A stretch of 64,000 bases of DNA from assembly GCA_012034405.1 (NCBI GenBank), contig JAAVLZ010000006.1, positions 1 to 64,000 of the forward strand, written 5' to 3'. This document shows, in pieces, positions 26,554 through 35,867 of this stretch (within the stretch, counting starts at the first letter, position 1; each line of letters begins with the position of its first letter). The position numbers and the translations under genes are program-made. The stretch comes from Oscillospiraceae bacterium HV4-5-C5C (GTDB taxonomy: Bacteria; Bacillota; Clostridia; Saccharofermentanales; Fastidiosipilaceae). The notes below the pieces were generated by a model. It was not told the DNA's origin, did no database searches, and worked only from the letters and a program-made list of their open reading frames with translations.

Positions 26554-27769
26554 ATCCCGCCGGCTTAAAGACGGTATACTCAACGGACTGACCTGGCTCA
26601 GCACCGCGGTGGCGGTAGCCGTGTTGCTGCTGGTATTTATCTTTATGTTCCGCCGCGGCTGGTCTGATCTCAGCTGGGACTTGATCACTACAGATTACTG
26701 GCCGCAGAATCTGAACGTGGCATTCCGGCAGGGCGAAGCAGGAGCTTACACGGCGCCGGCCGATCTGGCGGCAGGGGACAGCTTCAGCACTCTTTACGGC
26801 TTTGCCTTGCGGGACGCGACTGATACCAAGAAAGCAAAAACCCTGATCATCACCTATGTGGATCCGGATTCGCCGCTGGAGTCAGCCTATATTACCACCG
26901 CCGGCAGTCAGCAAGGCCTGAACCAGGCTATTCATGAGGACGCCAGTGTCCAGATGCTCTACTATCAGGACGAGGACGGGCAGCAGGTTTTAGCCGGCCT
27001 GCTGGCCGGTGACGATGCCGCCAGTCTGGTTCAAAAACTGGACACCGGCTCCGTCAGCATCCAGTCCATGTACTACCAGACTGCAGGCGGCGGTATCCGC
27101 GGCTCCATTCTGGCCACCCTTTTACTGATCGGGCTGACCCTGGTGATTGTGCTGCCCATAGGAATCCTGGCCGCCGTATACCTTAATGAGGTGGCCGGCC
27201 GCAACCGCCTGACTGCTTTGCTCCGGCAGGCAATTGAAACCCTGAACGGTGTACCGTCTATTATCTTTGGCCTCAGCGGCGTAGTGATGCTGTTTCCGGT
27301 GACTCAGCTGTTTGGCGCCAGCGGTCAGAGCATTTTGCTGGGCGCCCTGACCATGGCGGTCATCTTGCTGCCGGTCGTGATCAGGCAGACGGAGGAGGCG
27401 CTGATTGTGGTGCCTCAAAGCCTGAGGATGGGTTCCCTGGCTTTAGGAGCGACCCGTTCGCAAACGATTTTCAAGGTGGTGCTGCCTAACGCGCTGCCCG
27501 GTATCCTGACGGCCACCTTGCTGTCAGTCAGCCGGGTAATCGGCGAGTCTGCCGCGCTGATATATACCATGAGCACCGTGGTGACGGACAATCCCAAAAT
27601 ATTGCAGCCGGCTACCAGCCTGGCGGTGCAGATCTGGCAGATCATGAGTTCAGAACAGCCAGACTTTAAGCTGGCTTCAGCGGTCTCCCTGATTATCCTG
27701 ATGATGGTGCTGCTGCTGAATCTGACTGTTAAGCTGATCACCAGGCGGCTCAGCCGGCGCTGGGCCTGA
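26546..27769 (+). CDS. pstA: Phosphate ABC transporter permease PstA with external insertion
   Basis: The partner permease of PstC. ATG 26546 is preferred over GTG 26537 because the latter lies inside the TCGGAGGTG ribosome site. The 407 residues exceed the usual 280-300. Between the first transmembrane helix (about 15-40) and the permease domain (from about 185) lies a soluble insert of about 130 residues, rich in Asp and Gln and predicted to be extracytoplasmic. The rest is a normal PstA with [14 protein letters not shown], the EAA loop [17 protein letters not shown] and [11 protein letters not shown]. The role of the insert is unknown; contact with PstS or sensing is possible. Confidence 0.9.
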   Translation: MNKSRRLKDGILNGLTWLSTAVAVAVLLLVFIFMFRRGWSDLSWDLITTDYWPQNLNVAFRQGEAGAYTAPADLAAGDSFSTLYGFALRDATDTKKAKTLIITYVDPDSPLESAYITTAGSQQGLNQAIHEDASVQMLYYQDEDGQQVLAGLLAGDDAASLVQKLDTGSVSIQSMYYQTAGGGIRGSILATLLLIGLTLVIVLPIGILAAVYLNEVAGRNRLTALLRQAIETLNGVPSIIFGLSGVVMLFPVTQLFGASGQSILLGALTMAVILLPVVIRQTEEALIVVPQSLRMGSLALGATRSQTIFKVVLPNALPGILTATLLSVSRVIGESAALIYTMSTVVTDNPKILQPATSLAVQIWQIMSSEQPDFKLASAVSLIILMMVLLLNLTVKLITRRLSRRWA

Positions 27770-27791
27770 ACCGGAGACGGAGGATACATAT

Positions 27792-28739
27792 ATGAATTTA
27801 CTAGCGGATAAAAAAATCAAGCGGAGTCAGGAACCCATGGCAAGCGCGGCAACACCGGACCTGGATCCCGGCAGTCAGACGGCGGAGGCCGCTGACCGCT
27901 ATATGAGCCGGGGCAGCGGACCGGTTGCCCGCGCCCGGACCCAGGTTGCCGCGGGGCTGAAGCCTGCGGCGGGACTGCCGGATCTGAAGCCCATGTTTGA
28001 GGTACAGGATCTGAATCTATACTACAGTAAATTTCAAGCGCTCAAGCATATCAATCTGACCATACCGGCTCATCAGGTCACCGCGTTTATCGGCCCTTCC
28101 GGCTGCGGAAAATCCACCTTGCTGCGCTGCTTTAACCGCATGAATGATCTGCTGGAAGAAGTTCGGATAGATGGCCGGATTCTGATGGATGGCCGTGACC
28201 TGCGAGGTCCGCAGACTGATGTGGTGGAGTTGAGAACCAAGGTCGGCATGGTATTTCAACAGCCTAATCCCTTTCCTATGAGCATCTTTGACAATGTAGC
28301 TTACGGGTTGCGCTGTCAGGGGATCAAAGACCGGGTCTACCTGCGCCAGGTGGTGGAGACCTCGCTTAAAAAAGCGGCGCTGTATGACGAAGTCAAGGAC
28401 GAACTGGACAAAAATGCCACCAAGCTGTCCGGCGGCCAGCAGCAGCGGCTTTGTATCGCCCGGGCCATCGCGCTCCAGCCTCAGGTCATCTTGATGGATG
28501 AGCCGACCTCCGCGCTGGACCCCATCGCTACGCTGAAAATAGAGGAACTGATGAATGACCTGAAAAAGGAGTACACCATAGTCATTGTGACCCACTCTAT
28601 GCAGCAGGCAGCCAGAATCAGCGATAAAACCGCCTTTTTCCTGCTGGGAGAAGTGGTCGAATTTGACGACACCGTCACCATGTTCAACAATCCGTCGGAT
28701 AAGCGCACGGAGGATTATATTTCAGGCCGTTTTGGCTGA
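27792..28739 (+). CDS. pstB: Phosphate ABC transporter ATPase PstB
   Basis: Energises phosphate import. The ATPase domain (about 68-315) shows Walker [14 protein letters not shown], the Q-loop [16 protein letters not shown], the signature [15 protein letters not shown], Walker [14 protein letters not shown] and the H-loop VTHSMQQA, ending with the PstB-typical DYISGRFG. The first 65 residues are an unusual Ala/Pro/Arg-rich extension not found in standard 250-residue PstB. The ATG at 27792 has a good GGAGGA ribosome site. An internal ATG at 27837 is in frame but has no site, so the extension is probably translated. Confidence 0.94.
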   Translation: MNLLADKKIKRSQEPMASAATPDLDPGSQTAEAADRYMSRGSGPVARARTQVAAGLKPAAGLPDLKPMFEVQDLNLYYSKFQALKHINLTIPAHQVTAFIGPSGCGKSTLLRCFNRMNDLLEEVRIDGRILMDGRDLRGPQTDVVELRTKVGMVFQQPNPFPMSIFDNVAYGLRCQGIKDRVYLRQVVETSLKKAALYDEVKDELDKNATKLSGGQQQRLCIARAIALQPQVILMDEPTSALDPIATLKIEELMNDLKKEYTIVIVTHSMQQAARISDKTAFFLLGEVVEFDDTVTMFNNPSDKRTEDYISGRFG

Positions 28740-28837
28740 TCGGGACGGTTACCCTCTGGCTTAACCCGGACCGGAGCATGACCCGCGGGCAGCCGCGATT
28801 GCGGTGCCGGCAATTCTGATATGTGAGGAGCAGTACC

Positions 28838-29524
28838 ATGAGCAGACAGGCTTTTGATAAAGAACTGGAATCGTTATTCAGCAGTATCGGCGCCTTGGGC
28901 GCCAAAGTGGAGCAGATCATGGACGACACCATCCGGGCACTGAGAATCCATGATGTGGACCTGGCCCGGCGGATTTTTACCCAGGACCCGGACATCAACG
29001 CCGCTCAGAACAATATTGAGCAGTTCTGTGTCAACCTGATTGCCCTGCAGCAGCCGATTGCCAGCGATCTGCGCGGCATCACGGCCACGCTGAAAATGCT
29101 GACTGATATTGAACGGATCGCCGATCAGTGCGCGGACATCTGTGAAATCATGTCTACCTATCCGGAATTTGTGAACATGCCGACACCCGCGCCGGTGCTG
29201 CGCATGTTTGAAGTAGCCCGGGAGATGTTTTCTGCAGCCATTGACTCCTTTATGCGCCGGGATGCGGCGCTGGCCAATCAGGTTCGGCACCGCGATGATG
29301 AGGTAGACACTCAGTTTTCCAATGTTATTCTGGAAATGAGCCAGCTGCTGCAAGAAGACCGCACCCAGGTTTCGCAGGCCACGGACTATATGTTTGTCGC
29401 CAAATACATTGAACGGATGGGTGATCACGCCACGAACATCGCGGAATGGACCCTTTATGCCATCACCGGCAACCGTAAAGCGATGGCAGAAGATCAGGCC
29501 GGACACAGCAAGCCGCTGGGCTGA
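28838..29524 (+). CDS. phoU: PhoU phosphate-signalling regulator
   Basis: A 228-residue PhoU protein with two repeated three-helix bundles, each with the E/DxxxD metal-binding pattern (RIADQCADICE in the first, YIERMGDHATNIAEW in the second). PhoU couples the Pst transporter to the sensor kinase and dampens signalling when phosphate is plentiful. The open frame starts at GTG 28823, but TGAGGAG is placed 7 bases before ATG 28838, so that start is chosen. It lies between pstB and the two-component genes. Confidence 0.92.
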   Translation: MSRQAFDKELESLFSSIGALGAKVEQIMDDTIRALRIHDVDLARRIFTQDPDINAAQNNIEQFCVNLIALQQPIASDLRGITATLKMLTDIERIADQCADICEIMSTYPEFVNMPTPAPVLRMFEVAREMFSAAIDSFMRRDAALANQVRHRDDEVDTQFSNVILEMSQLLQEDRTQVSQATDYMFVAKYIERMGDHATNIAEWTLYAITGNRKAMAEDQAGHSKPLG

Positions 29525-29566
29525 CAAGCGGTATTGGACGGCAGAAAAGCAGAAGCAGGAGAGAAG

Positions 29567-30274
29567 ATGCCATTAATATATATTGTTGACGATGAACCTC
29601 ATATCCGCCGGCTGGCGGCGGAAGCGCTGAAAGACTATGGGATGGATACGGAAACCTTTGCCAACGGAACCGAGTTTATGGCGGCCGTGAGGCATAAGGT
29701 GCCGGATGCGGCCATCCTGGACTGGATGATGCCGCCGCCCGACGGTCTGGAGCTTTGCCGGAGACTGCGGCAGGAGGCGCCAACCGCCCAGCTGCCCATC
29801 ATCATCCTGACTGCTAAATCAGATGAGACTGACCGGGTCCTGGGCCTGGAACTTGGGGCTGATGACTATATCAGCAAGCCGTTCGGGGTCAGGGAGCTGG
29901 CCGCGCGGGTGCGGGCGCTGCTGAGACGCCGCAGTTTTGGCGGCAGCAGCGATCAGGTGCTTTTGCAGTCCGGCGGGCTGACCCTGGATGTCAAACGGCG
30001 CCGCGTGACTAAAAACGGACTGGTCGTGGATCTGACCCTGCGGGAGTTTGACCTGCTCCAGCTGCTGATGACCTATCCCGGTCAGGTCTTCAGCCGCGAT
30101 CAGCTGCTTGACCGCGTCTGGAAAACCAATTACTTTGGAGATACCCGAACCGTGGATGTGCATGTCCGTTATCTGCGCCAGAAGCTGGAGGACCATCCGG
30201 AGCAACCCCAGCTGATTCTGACCGTACGCGGCGTGGGCTATTGCTTTACGGATTCACCGCCGTCCGCGCCGTAA
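29567..30274 (+). CDS. phoB: PhoB/PhoP-type response regulator
   Basis: A 235-residue OmpR-family regulator. The receiver domain (about 1-118) has the acidic pair VDDE, the phospho-acceptor aspartate in AILDWMMP, the switch threonine in ILTAKS and the lysine in YISKPF. The winged-helix DNA-binding domain follows (about 135-230), with LTLREFDLLQLL and TVDVHVRYLRQKLE. It should bind the direct repeats upstream of pstS. ATG 29567 with GCAGGAGAG upstream is chosen over the in-frame TTG at 29534. It is followed by its kinase. Confidence 0.92.
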   Translation: MPLIYIVDDEPHIRRLAAEALKDYGMDTETFANGTEFMAAVRHKVPDAAILDWMMPPPDGLELCRRLRQEAPTAQLPIIILTAKSDETDRVLGLELGADDYISKPFGVRELAARVRALLRRRSFGGSSDQVLLQSGGLTLDVKRRRVTKNGLVVDLTLREFDLLQLLMTYPGQVFSRDQLLDRVWKTNYFGDTRTVDVHVRYLRQKLEDHPEQPQLILTVRGVGYCFTDSPPSAP

Positions 30275-30380
30275 CGGCGCGCCGGTCCGCCCGGATTGCC
30301 AGGTTCGCTTGACGCCGCGCTGCATCCGGGACGCCGGATCCGGCGGGAGAACAACGCCCCGGTATTAAGCAGAGGAGAGT

Positions 30381-32165
30381 ATGTCCCGGCCTATGAAAAA
30401 GGAACTGATCCGAGGTTATTTGCTGACGCTATCCGCGGGCCTGCTGGCAGCCTTGCTGCTGGCGGCCTTTCTTTCCGGGCAGATATACACCAACGCCCTG
30501 AAAGACCGCATGAAGGCCACCCTGGTCCTTCTGGCTTCCGCTGCTCCCACAGATGCGAATGACCTGGCCGACTTTGTCAGCACGCTGTCTGATCAGCTGG
30601 CCGCAGCTAATGAACCGCTGCGGATCGCCGTGCTGGACCAGGATGGGACGGTGCTGGCTGACAGCAGCAGCAGCGGCGCGCAAAGCGGGGAGGAACGCGG
30701 CGACCGCAATGAAATACAGGAGGCGCGTCAGGGCGGCTTTGGCTTTGACAGCCGCCGCAGTCAGACCAACCACACCCGTTACATGTACGCTGCCTATTTA
30801 AGCGGCGACTATATTATCCGCATTGCCTTACCGCAGCAAAGCTACCGGATTTACTTTCAGCTGCTGCCGCTCTTTTTTATTGCCTGTTTTGCGGTTGGCG
30901 CTCTGGCGGCCTGGGTGCTGGCCCGGCGGACTGCTAAAAAAACCGTTGAACCGGTGGAGGAACTGACCGCCACGGCGACCGCAATTGCGACCGGTGATAC
31001 CAAGCGGCGGGTGCCACCATTTGAACACGAACTGGGCGAACTGAGTACAGCCTTTAATCTCATGACGGATCAGCTGCAGCAAAAACAGCGGGAGACCGAG
31101 GACAAGAACGCCCAGCTCACCGGGATCCTGGAAGGAATGCAGGACGGCGTGGCCGCGGTAGATGATCACAGTCAGGTCCTGCTGCTGACCGACCGGGCCA
31201 AGGAGCTGCTGGGACCGGTCAATCCGCGGCTGAAGCGGCTGGATACGTACGGCGCCAACTATACTAAGGTCGCGCGGCTGGCCAGACAGGCCATGGAAAG
31301 CGGCCAGGCCAGCCAGGAAACCCTGCACCTGTCCTATCCGCAGCCACGGATCCTGGACATCTATACCGGCCCCATCCGCCAGCAAGAAGAGCCTGGCGCA
31401 ATTCTGGTCATAAAGGACGTCACGCGTCTGAAACAGCTGGAAAATCTCCGGCAGGAATTCATGGCCAATGTCACGCATGAGCTGAAAACCCCGCTGACCT
31501 CAATTCGCGGGTATCTGGAGCTGCTCAAGAGCTCACAGCGGGACGAAGAAACCCGGCAGCAGTTTTATGAAATCATTGATATTGAAGCCGACCGGCTGAT
31601 GCATCTGATTACGGATATGCTGGAATTGTCTGAAATTGAGAACCGCCCTGCCCTGGACCGGCAGGAAGCGGCGGAAGGCTGCGATCTGGCTGAAGTGAGC
31701 CGGGAGGTGCTGGCTCAGCTGCAGCCGATTGCGGATGAACACCAGGTGACGCTGCATCTGGAACTGCCGGAACCATCCTTGCGCGCCCCCGCGGCGCACC
31801 GCCGCATGCGGCAGCTGCTGACCAACCTCATGAGCAATGCGATTTTATATAACAAACCCGGCGGAGCCGTCTGGGTTACGGCCGGCCGGGCCAGGGACCA
31901 CTTTTTTTTGCGGGTCCGTGATAATGGCATCGGCATCCCTGCGGAGCATCAGGCCCGCATTTTTGAACGCTTTTACCGGGTCTACAAAGAACGCAGCCGC
32001 GCACTGGGCGGAACCGGACTGGGCCTGTCAATTGTCAAACACATCGCTCAGCTATACGGCGGCTCCGTCCAGCTGGAAAGCCGGCCGGACGAAGGCTCGG
32101 TCTTTACGGTTTATCTTCCGCTGCCCCTGCCTCAGGCGCAGGCTCCGGTTCAGCCTCCGGCTTGA
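30381..32165 (+). CDS. phoR: PhoR-type sensor histidine kinase
   Basis: A 594-residue membrane kinase. It has a transmembrane helix at about 12-35, an extracytoplasmic sensor domain to about 155, a second helix at about 158-180, HAMP to about 235, a PAS-like domain at about 245-345, and HisKA with FMANVTHELKTPLTSIRG carrying the phospho-histidine. The ATPase domain has N-box NLMSNAILYN, DNGIGIP and GTGLGLSIVKH. It should phosphorylate the regulator encoded 106 bases upstream. AGAGGAGAG precedes the ATG. Its last 62 bases overlap the 3' end of the opposite-strand DUF4349 gene. Confidence 0.92.
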   Translation: MSRPMKKELIRGYLLTLSAGLLAALLLAAFLSGQIYTNALKDRMKATLVLLASAAPTDANDLADFVSTLSDQLAAANEPLRIAVLDQDGTVLADSSSSGAQSGEERGDRNEIQEARQGGFGFDSRRSQTNHTRYMYAAYLSGDYIIRIALPQQSYRIYFQLLPLFFIACFAVGALAAWVLARRTAKKTVEPVEELTATATAIATGDTKRRVPPFEHELGELSTAFNLMTDQLQQKQRETEDKNAQLTGILEGMQDGVAAVDDHSQVLLLTDRAKELLGPVNPRLKRLDTYGANYTKVARLARQAMESGQASQETLHLSYPQPRILDIYTGPIRQQEEPGAILVIKDVTRLKQLENLRQEFMANVTHELKTPLTSIRGYLELLKSSQRDEETRQQFYEIIDIEADRLMHLITDMLELSEIENRPALDRQEAAEGCDLAEVSREVLAQLQPIADEHQVTLHLELPEPSLRAPAAHRRMRQLLTNLMSNAILYNKPGGAVWVTAGRARDHFFLRVRDNGIGIPAEHQARIFERFYRVYKERSRALGGTGLGLSIVKHIAQLYGGSVQLESRPDEGSVFTVYLPLPLPQAQAPVQPPA

Positions 32166-33228
32166 GACTTGCCGCGGCCGTCTCACCGGCCGCAGCGACC
32201 TGGCTGGCGCGGGCGCCTTCGCCTTTATCTGCAGCAGCCTGACCTGCCGGGTCTTGCGGGGCTGACAAGTTAGCTGCTCGGGTTTCAGAGCGGCCCGGAA
32301 ACCGAACTTTATGACGGCGAAGCAGCAGAATAAGGACGGTCAGGAACAGCGCCAGCAGGAGCAGCTGCAGCAGATGGGCAGCCAGCCAGATCAGCAGATT
32401 GGCGCTCTGATTGACCAGCCGCACGGCTGATGTCCGGATCCCTGACTGAAGCCGCTCCCAGACTTTGCCGCGGTCAACAAAACGCGGGACGTCACTGCCG
32501 CTGCTGATCAGATCACTGTCCGTATAAACATTGACATTAACAGTTGAATACGCCACCTGGTTATCCCATAAGCGCAACGAGCCCTCCAGGACTTCAATGC
32601 GTTCCTGGACGGCATCAAGCTGCAGCTGAATCGCTACCATATCATCCACATTTTCTGCCTGAGCATACATCTCCAGCAGACGGGCCTCCTGCACCCTGGC
32701 GTTGTCTAATCTGGCCCGGGCGTCATAGTAAGTATCACTGATATCTTCTATACTGCTGTCCTGACGGCGGATGGCGCCAAATTCAGCGGCTGTCGTGGCA
32801 AAAAGCTCTTCTTGTCCTGCCGGGAGGCGGACGGTAATACTGCCATAGTAACTGCCGTCTGATTCATACAGCGAACGGTTGCTTACATAGCCCTGCAGCT
32901 GTAAAGCGGCCGCAGCCAGGCCATCCACTGCCTGACCGACCTGAGCGGTTTCCAGATCCAGATTCTGGGTGATAATCCGTTTGGCCTGGTCAGGATCGGT
33001 TGCCGGCGCGCCGCTGTTGCCGGCAGTGTCATTGGCGCTGGCAGCGTCCATGGTTGCGTTTTCCAGCAGGGTGGAGCCGTCAGCAGTCTGGTAAGCGCTG
33101 TTGTCAGAGCGAGCGGCTGAACTGCCGCTGCAGGCATAGAGGCCGGCAGACAGGAGCAGCAGGCAGACCAGTCCGGCACTTTGGAGCAGAGCGGGTCGGG
33201 CATTGTTGAAGTGAGGTCGTTTTTTCAT
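32104..33228 (-). CDS. DUF4349 lipoprotein
   Basis: A 374-residue secreted lipoprotein. The signal peptide ends LYAC at about residue 33. A DUF4349 domain (about 85-265) includes the RIITQNLDLE strand, a coiled-coil segment rich in Asp, Arg and Leu, and the final YSTVNVNVYT strands. A transmembrane helix follows at about 283-305. The last 65 residues are a cytoplasmic Ala/Glu/Pro-rich tail. DUF4349 proteins are envelope-anchored with no established function. The 3' end overlaps phoR by 62 bases. GGAAGA lies just before the start. Confidence 0.83.
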   Translation of the reverse strand: MKKRPHFNNARPALLQSAGLVCLLLLSAGLYACSGSSAARSDNSAYQTADGSTLLENATMDAASANDTAGNSGAPATDPDQAKRIITQNLDLETAQVGQAVDGLAAAALQLQGYVSNRSLYESDGSYYGSITVRLPAGQEELFATTAAEFGAIRRQDSSIEDISDTYYDARARLDNARVQEARLLEMYAQAENVDDMVAIQLQLDAVQERIEVLEGSLRLWDNQVAYSTVNVNVYTDSDLISSGSDVPRFVDRGKVWERLQSGIRTSAVRLVNQSANLLIWLAAHLLQLLLLALFLTVLILLLRRHKVRFPGRSETRAANLSAPQDPAGQAAADKGEGARASQVAAAGETAAASLKPEAEPEPAPEAGAAEDKP

Positions 33229-33344
33229 GAGTCTTCCTCCGTCGCTTCCTTTGCGTCTTGGATTTTCCTGATATACTTAATACCAGATCAGGACAGCTCA
33301 GGTTGCGGCAGCCGCGGCTGAAATAATACGATGGAGATCACAGC

Positions 33345-34046
33345 ATGCAGGATAATCAACAGGTCAGCGGTTCTGCGGAAGTACCCTCAGGGGAGGCAGC
33401 TGACGGAACGGTCAGGCGGGCTTTTTTAGCCGGCATAAATCCCCGGGTGCAGCAGGAGCAGGAGCTGCTGGATAGCCTGGCAGCGCTTGGGTTTGAGGTC
33501 TACTTGCTGAGCCAAAAGGACCTGTCCTGCAGCCTCCGGGAGCTCGATTACGGGCGAAGCCGGCTGACCGCATATAAGACGGCGACAGACCCGGCTGCCC
33601 TCCCGGAGCCAGCCGCTCCCTATGATGCGGCGCTGGCACCAAAGCTGCCCCGGGGCCTGCTGATTATGGCCGGGCTGGACCGGGCGGGTCTGAATCAGAC
33701 ACTGGACCAGCTGCGGGAACAGAAATTAACCGGACTGACCCTTAAAGCGGTGGCGACGGAGCATAATCTGGACTGGCCGGTGCAGGCGCTAGCCCGCGAG
33801 TTAGGGCGGGAACACTGCGTCACCGCCGCTTTTGTCAGGCTGCGCCGCCAGGTTAAAAAACTGCCGCCACCGGCTGACCTGGCGCAGCGCCAGGCGCTGG
33901 AACAGGCGCAGTCTTTGCTGGGGAACCTGGCCGCGCTGACTGATGACGGCCCGCTGCTGGCCGCGCTGCGGCAGCTGACGTCAGCCTATGGGGGAGCGGA
34001 CCGCTCCGGGTCAGACAAGGCCATGGAAAGCGATGTAATTGCATAG
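33345..34046 (+). CDS. DUF3783 protein
   Basis: A 233-residue soluble protein. The middle (about 100-165) matches the DUF3783 pattern: LLIMAGLDRAGLNQTLDQLR, then GLTLKAVATEHNLDWPVQAL. The N-terminal part could be a small alpha/beta domain starting RAFLAGINPRVQQEQELLD, and the C-terminal third is helical and Leu/Ala-rich. Family members occur widely in Clostridia and have no known activity. The ribosome site is GGAG about 9 bases upstream. It is separated by 59 bases from the SGNH gene downstream and may or may not share its transcript. Confidence 0.75.
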   Translation: MQDNQQVSGSAEVPSGEAADGTVRRAFLAGINPRVQQEQELLDSLAALGFEVYLLSQKDLSCSLRELDYGRSRLTAYKTATDPAALPEPAAPYDAALAPKLPRGLLIMAGLDRAGLNQTLDQLREQKLTGLTLKAVATEHNLDWPVQALARELGREHCVTAAFVRLRRQVKKLPPPADLAQRQALEQAQSLLGNLAALTDDGPLLAALRQLTSAYGGADRSGSDKAMESDVIA

Positions 34047-34105
34047 CGGCAGGCGGACTCAAGTCTGCTACAATACTTTTTATTGAAGCAGTTGCCGCAG
34101 CATAA

Positions 34106-35134
34106 GTGAAGTGTGATATAAACGTGGATAACCCAACTAACCCCACTCCGGTTTCTGAAAAAAACAGCCGCCGGGCCAGAGTCAGGAAGCGCCAATTTGT
34201 CTTCCTGCTGCTGGCTATAATACTTGCTGCGGCCGCGGCGGTAGCTCTGTTGCTGTCTCCCGGCCTGCCTCAGGTGCCGGCGGAACCGCAGCAGGCCTAT
34301 TACCCGCCGGAAGCGCTGCTGGACGCAAGTCATACGGCCGCTGATCAGTCCGGTCAGACCGGCGCGGATGGCGCGGTGGTCACCCTTAATACGACTGAGG
34401 GAGACAGCACCGCAGAAGGGGACGGTACGGCCGGTCAGACGGAAACCACAGCGTCGGTGCTGACCCCGGCCGGCGGCGCCACGGCAACGCCTTCGCCCCC
34501 GCCCGCGGTGATTACCCAGGCCGCGGTTCCGGCAGAGGTAGCGGTTGCTGCTTCCACTGAGGTGGACGACAGTTACTTTGCCAGCACAGCGTTTATCGGG
34601 GATTCCCGTACGGTCGGCCTGATGATTTCCGGCCGCCTGTCTCAGGCGACGTTTTTAGCCAGCGTGGGCATGAATGTCAGCAAGTTTTTTACTGAGACCA
34701 TTGATCTGGGCAGCGGAACTGAGAGTACGATTGCGGACGCCTTAAAAGCGCAGCCATATGACAAGATCTATCTGGCGTTTGGCATGAATGAATATGATTG
34801 GCCGGATAAAAGCGAATTTATCCGGGAGTATCTGCGGATTGTGGAGTACCTGCAGGGGATGCAACCGGACGCCGTGATTTACATTCAATCGATTCTGCCG
34901 GTCACCTATGCTTATGAGCAGGAACACAGCGGGGCCAATCAGACGCTGGCAGACCTGAACGCCCTGTTAATGCAGCTTTGCCAGAATACCGGCACGTACT
35001 ATCTGGATGTAGCCCGAAGCCTCAGCGATGAGTACGGCCGCCTGCCGGCTGAAGCCAGCAGTGACGGGGTGCATCTGACCTCGGCATATCTGGAAAAGTG
35101 GACGGCCTACCTTAAGACGCATACGGTGCCGTGA
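34106..35134 (+). CDS. Membrane-anchored SGNH/GDSL-type hydrolase
   Basis: A 342-residue protein with one N-terminal transmembrane helix (about 28-50), a long Thr/Ala/Pro-rich spacer to about 150, and an extracytoplasmic SGNH domain. All four blocks are visible: the nucleophile serine in FIGDSRTVG, the glycine in ASVGMN, the asparagine in FGMNEYD, and Asp/His in SSDGVHLT. Such domains remove or transfer acyl groups on surface glycans. No ATG fits; GTG 34106 is used and GTG 34124 is an alternative, both with weak ribosome sites. It heads a run of genes with a DUF4358 lipoprotein, MBOAT and DHHW protein. Confidence 0.85.
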   Translation: MKCDINVDNPTNPTPVSEKNSRRARVRKRQFVFLLLAIILAAAAAVALLLSPGLPQVPAEPQQAYYPPEALLDASHTAADQSGQTGADGAVVTLNTTEGDSTAEGDGTAGQTETTASVLTPAGGATATPSPPPAVITQAAVPAEVAVAASTEVDDSYFASTAFIGDSRTVGLMISGRLSQATFLASVGMNVSKFFTETIDLGSGTESTIADALKAQPYDKIYLAFGMNEYDWPDKSEFIREYLRIVEYLQGMQPDAVIYIQSILPVTYAYEQEHSGANQTLADLNALLMQLCQNTGTYYLDVARSLSDEYGRLPAEASSDGVHLTSAYLEKWTAYLKTHTVP

Positions 35135-35225
35135 GGCCGCGGCGGTTAAGCATACCGGCGCCGCAGTCCGGCCGGTGACAGCTGAGCATAGCCGGGAACC
35201 CCTGGCAGGGGGCGCTTACTTTGGC

Positions 35226-35255
35226 TTGAGCCCGCCCGGGGCTTTGTGATAACAT
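35226..35255 (+). promoter_or_regulatory. Candidate promoter before the DUF4358 lipoprotein
   Basis: TTGAGC at 35226-35231 and TAACAT at 35250-35255 with an 18-base spacer, about 45 bases before the ATG at 35300. Moderate match only. Confidence 0.35.
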
Positions 35256-35299
35256 AGGGACTCAAAATCCACTCAGACGTTTACCAAGGAGGCTGCGCC

Positions 35300-35833
35300 A
35301 TGAAACAGACAACGTATAACCGGCATCATCGTGCCAGACAGATAGCCCGGTTTTTAGCTTTATTAATGGCAGTTATCATGGTCCTGGGCTCTTTTGCACT
35401 GCTGCTGACCGGCTGCGGTTCGGCGGACAGCGGTAAAGCCGCCGGCTCGGTTGACCTGGCCGCGCTGAAAGATGAACTGCTGGCGGATATCAGCTTTGAG
35501 AGCGAGATGACACCGCTGGATGACGCTTTGTTTGATCGCTATTACAGCTTTGATCCGTCGCTGGCGGTGGAGAAGTATGTAGTGGTCAGTAACGGCTGGA
35601 CGGTAGAAGAGATCGCGCTGTTTCAGGCCGCGGATGAGACTGCTGCCAAGACGATTGAGGCCGCCATGCAGGAGCGGGTTGAAAATCAGAAAAAAGCCTT
35701 TGAAGATTATGTTCCGGCTGAGTTAACGAAACTCCAGTCCCCGGTTATTGTGCGCAGCGGCGTTTATGTGGGCATGTGCATCAGCGGGGATGACAGCAAA
35801 GCCCAGGAAATCATGGATCAATATCTGAAGTGA
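35300..35833 (+). CDS. DUF4358 lipoprotein
   Basis: A 177-residue protein with a lipoprotein signal peptide ending LLLTGC at about residue 47 and a DUF4358 domain after it. The domain shows the ALFQAADETAAKTIEAAM helix, FEDYVPAELTKLQSPVIV and the YVGMCISGDDSKA end, which fit the family. DUF4358 genes often lie next to MBOAT acyltransferase genes in Clostridia, as here (35 bases to the next start), so a role in the same surface acylation machine is likely but unproven. GGAGG precedes the ATG at good distance. Confidence 0.82.
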   Translation: MKQTTYNRHHRARQIARFLALLMAVIMVLGSFALLLTGCGSADSGKAAGSVDLAALKDELLADISFESEMTPLDDALFDRYYSFDPSLAVEKYVVVSNGWTVEEIALFQAADETAAKTIEAAMQERVENQKKAFEDYVPAELTKLQSPVIVRSGVYVGMCISGDDSKAQEIMDQYLK

Positions 35834-35867
35834 GCAGCGCTTACTGCCTGCGCGGAGGCCGGTACAG

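Noticed and set aside
30332-30345. CGCCGGATCCGGCG palindrome between the phoB and phoR genes
   Set aside because: Perfect but short, in very GC-rich DNA, inside an operon and without a promoter or T run; likely chance.
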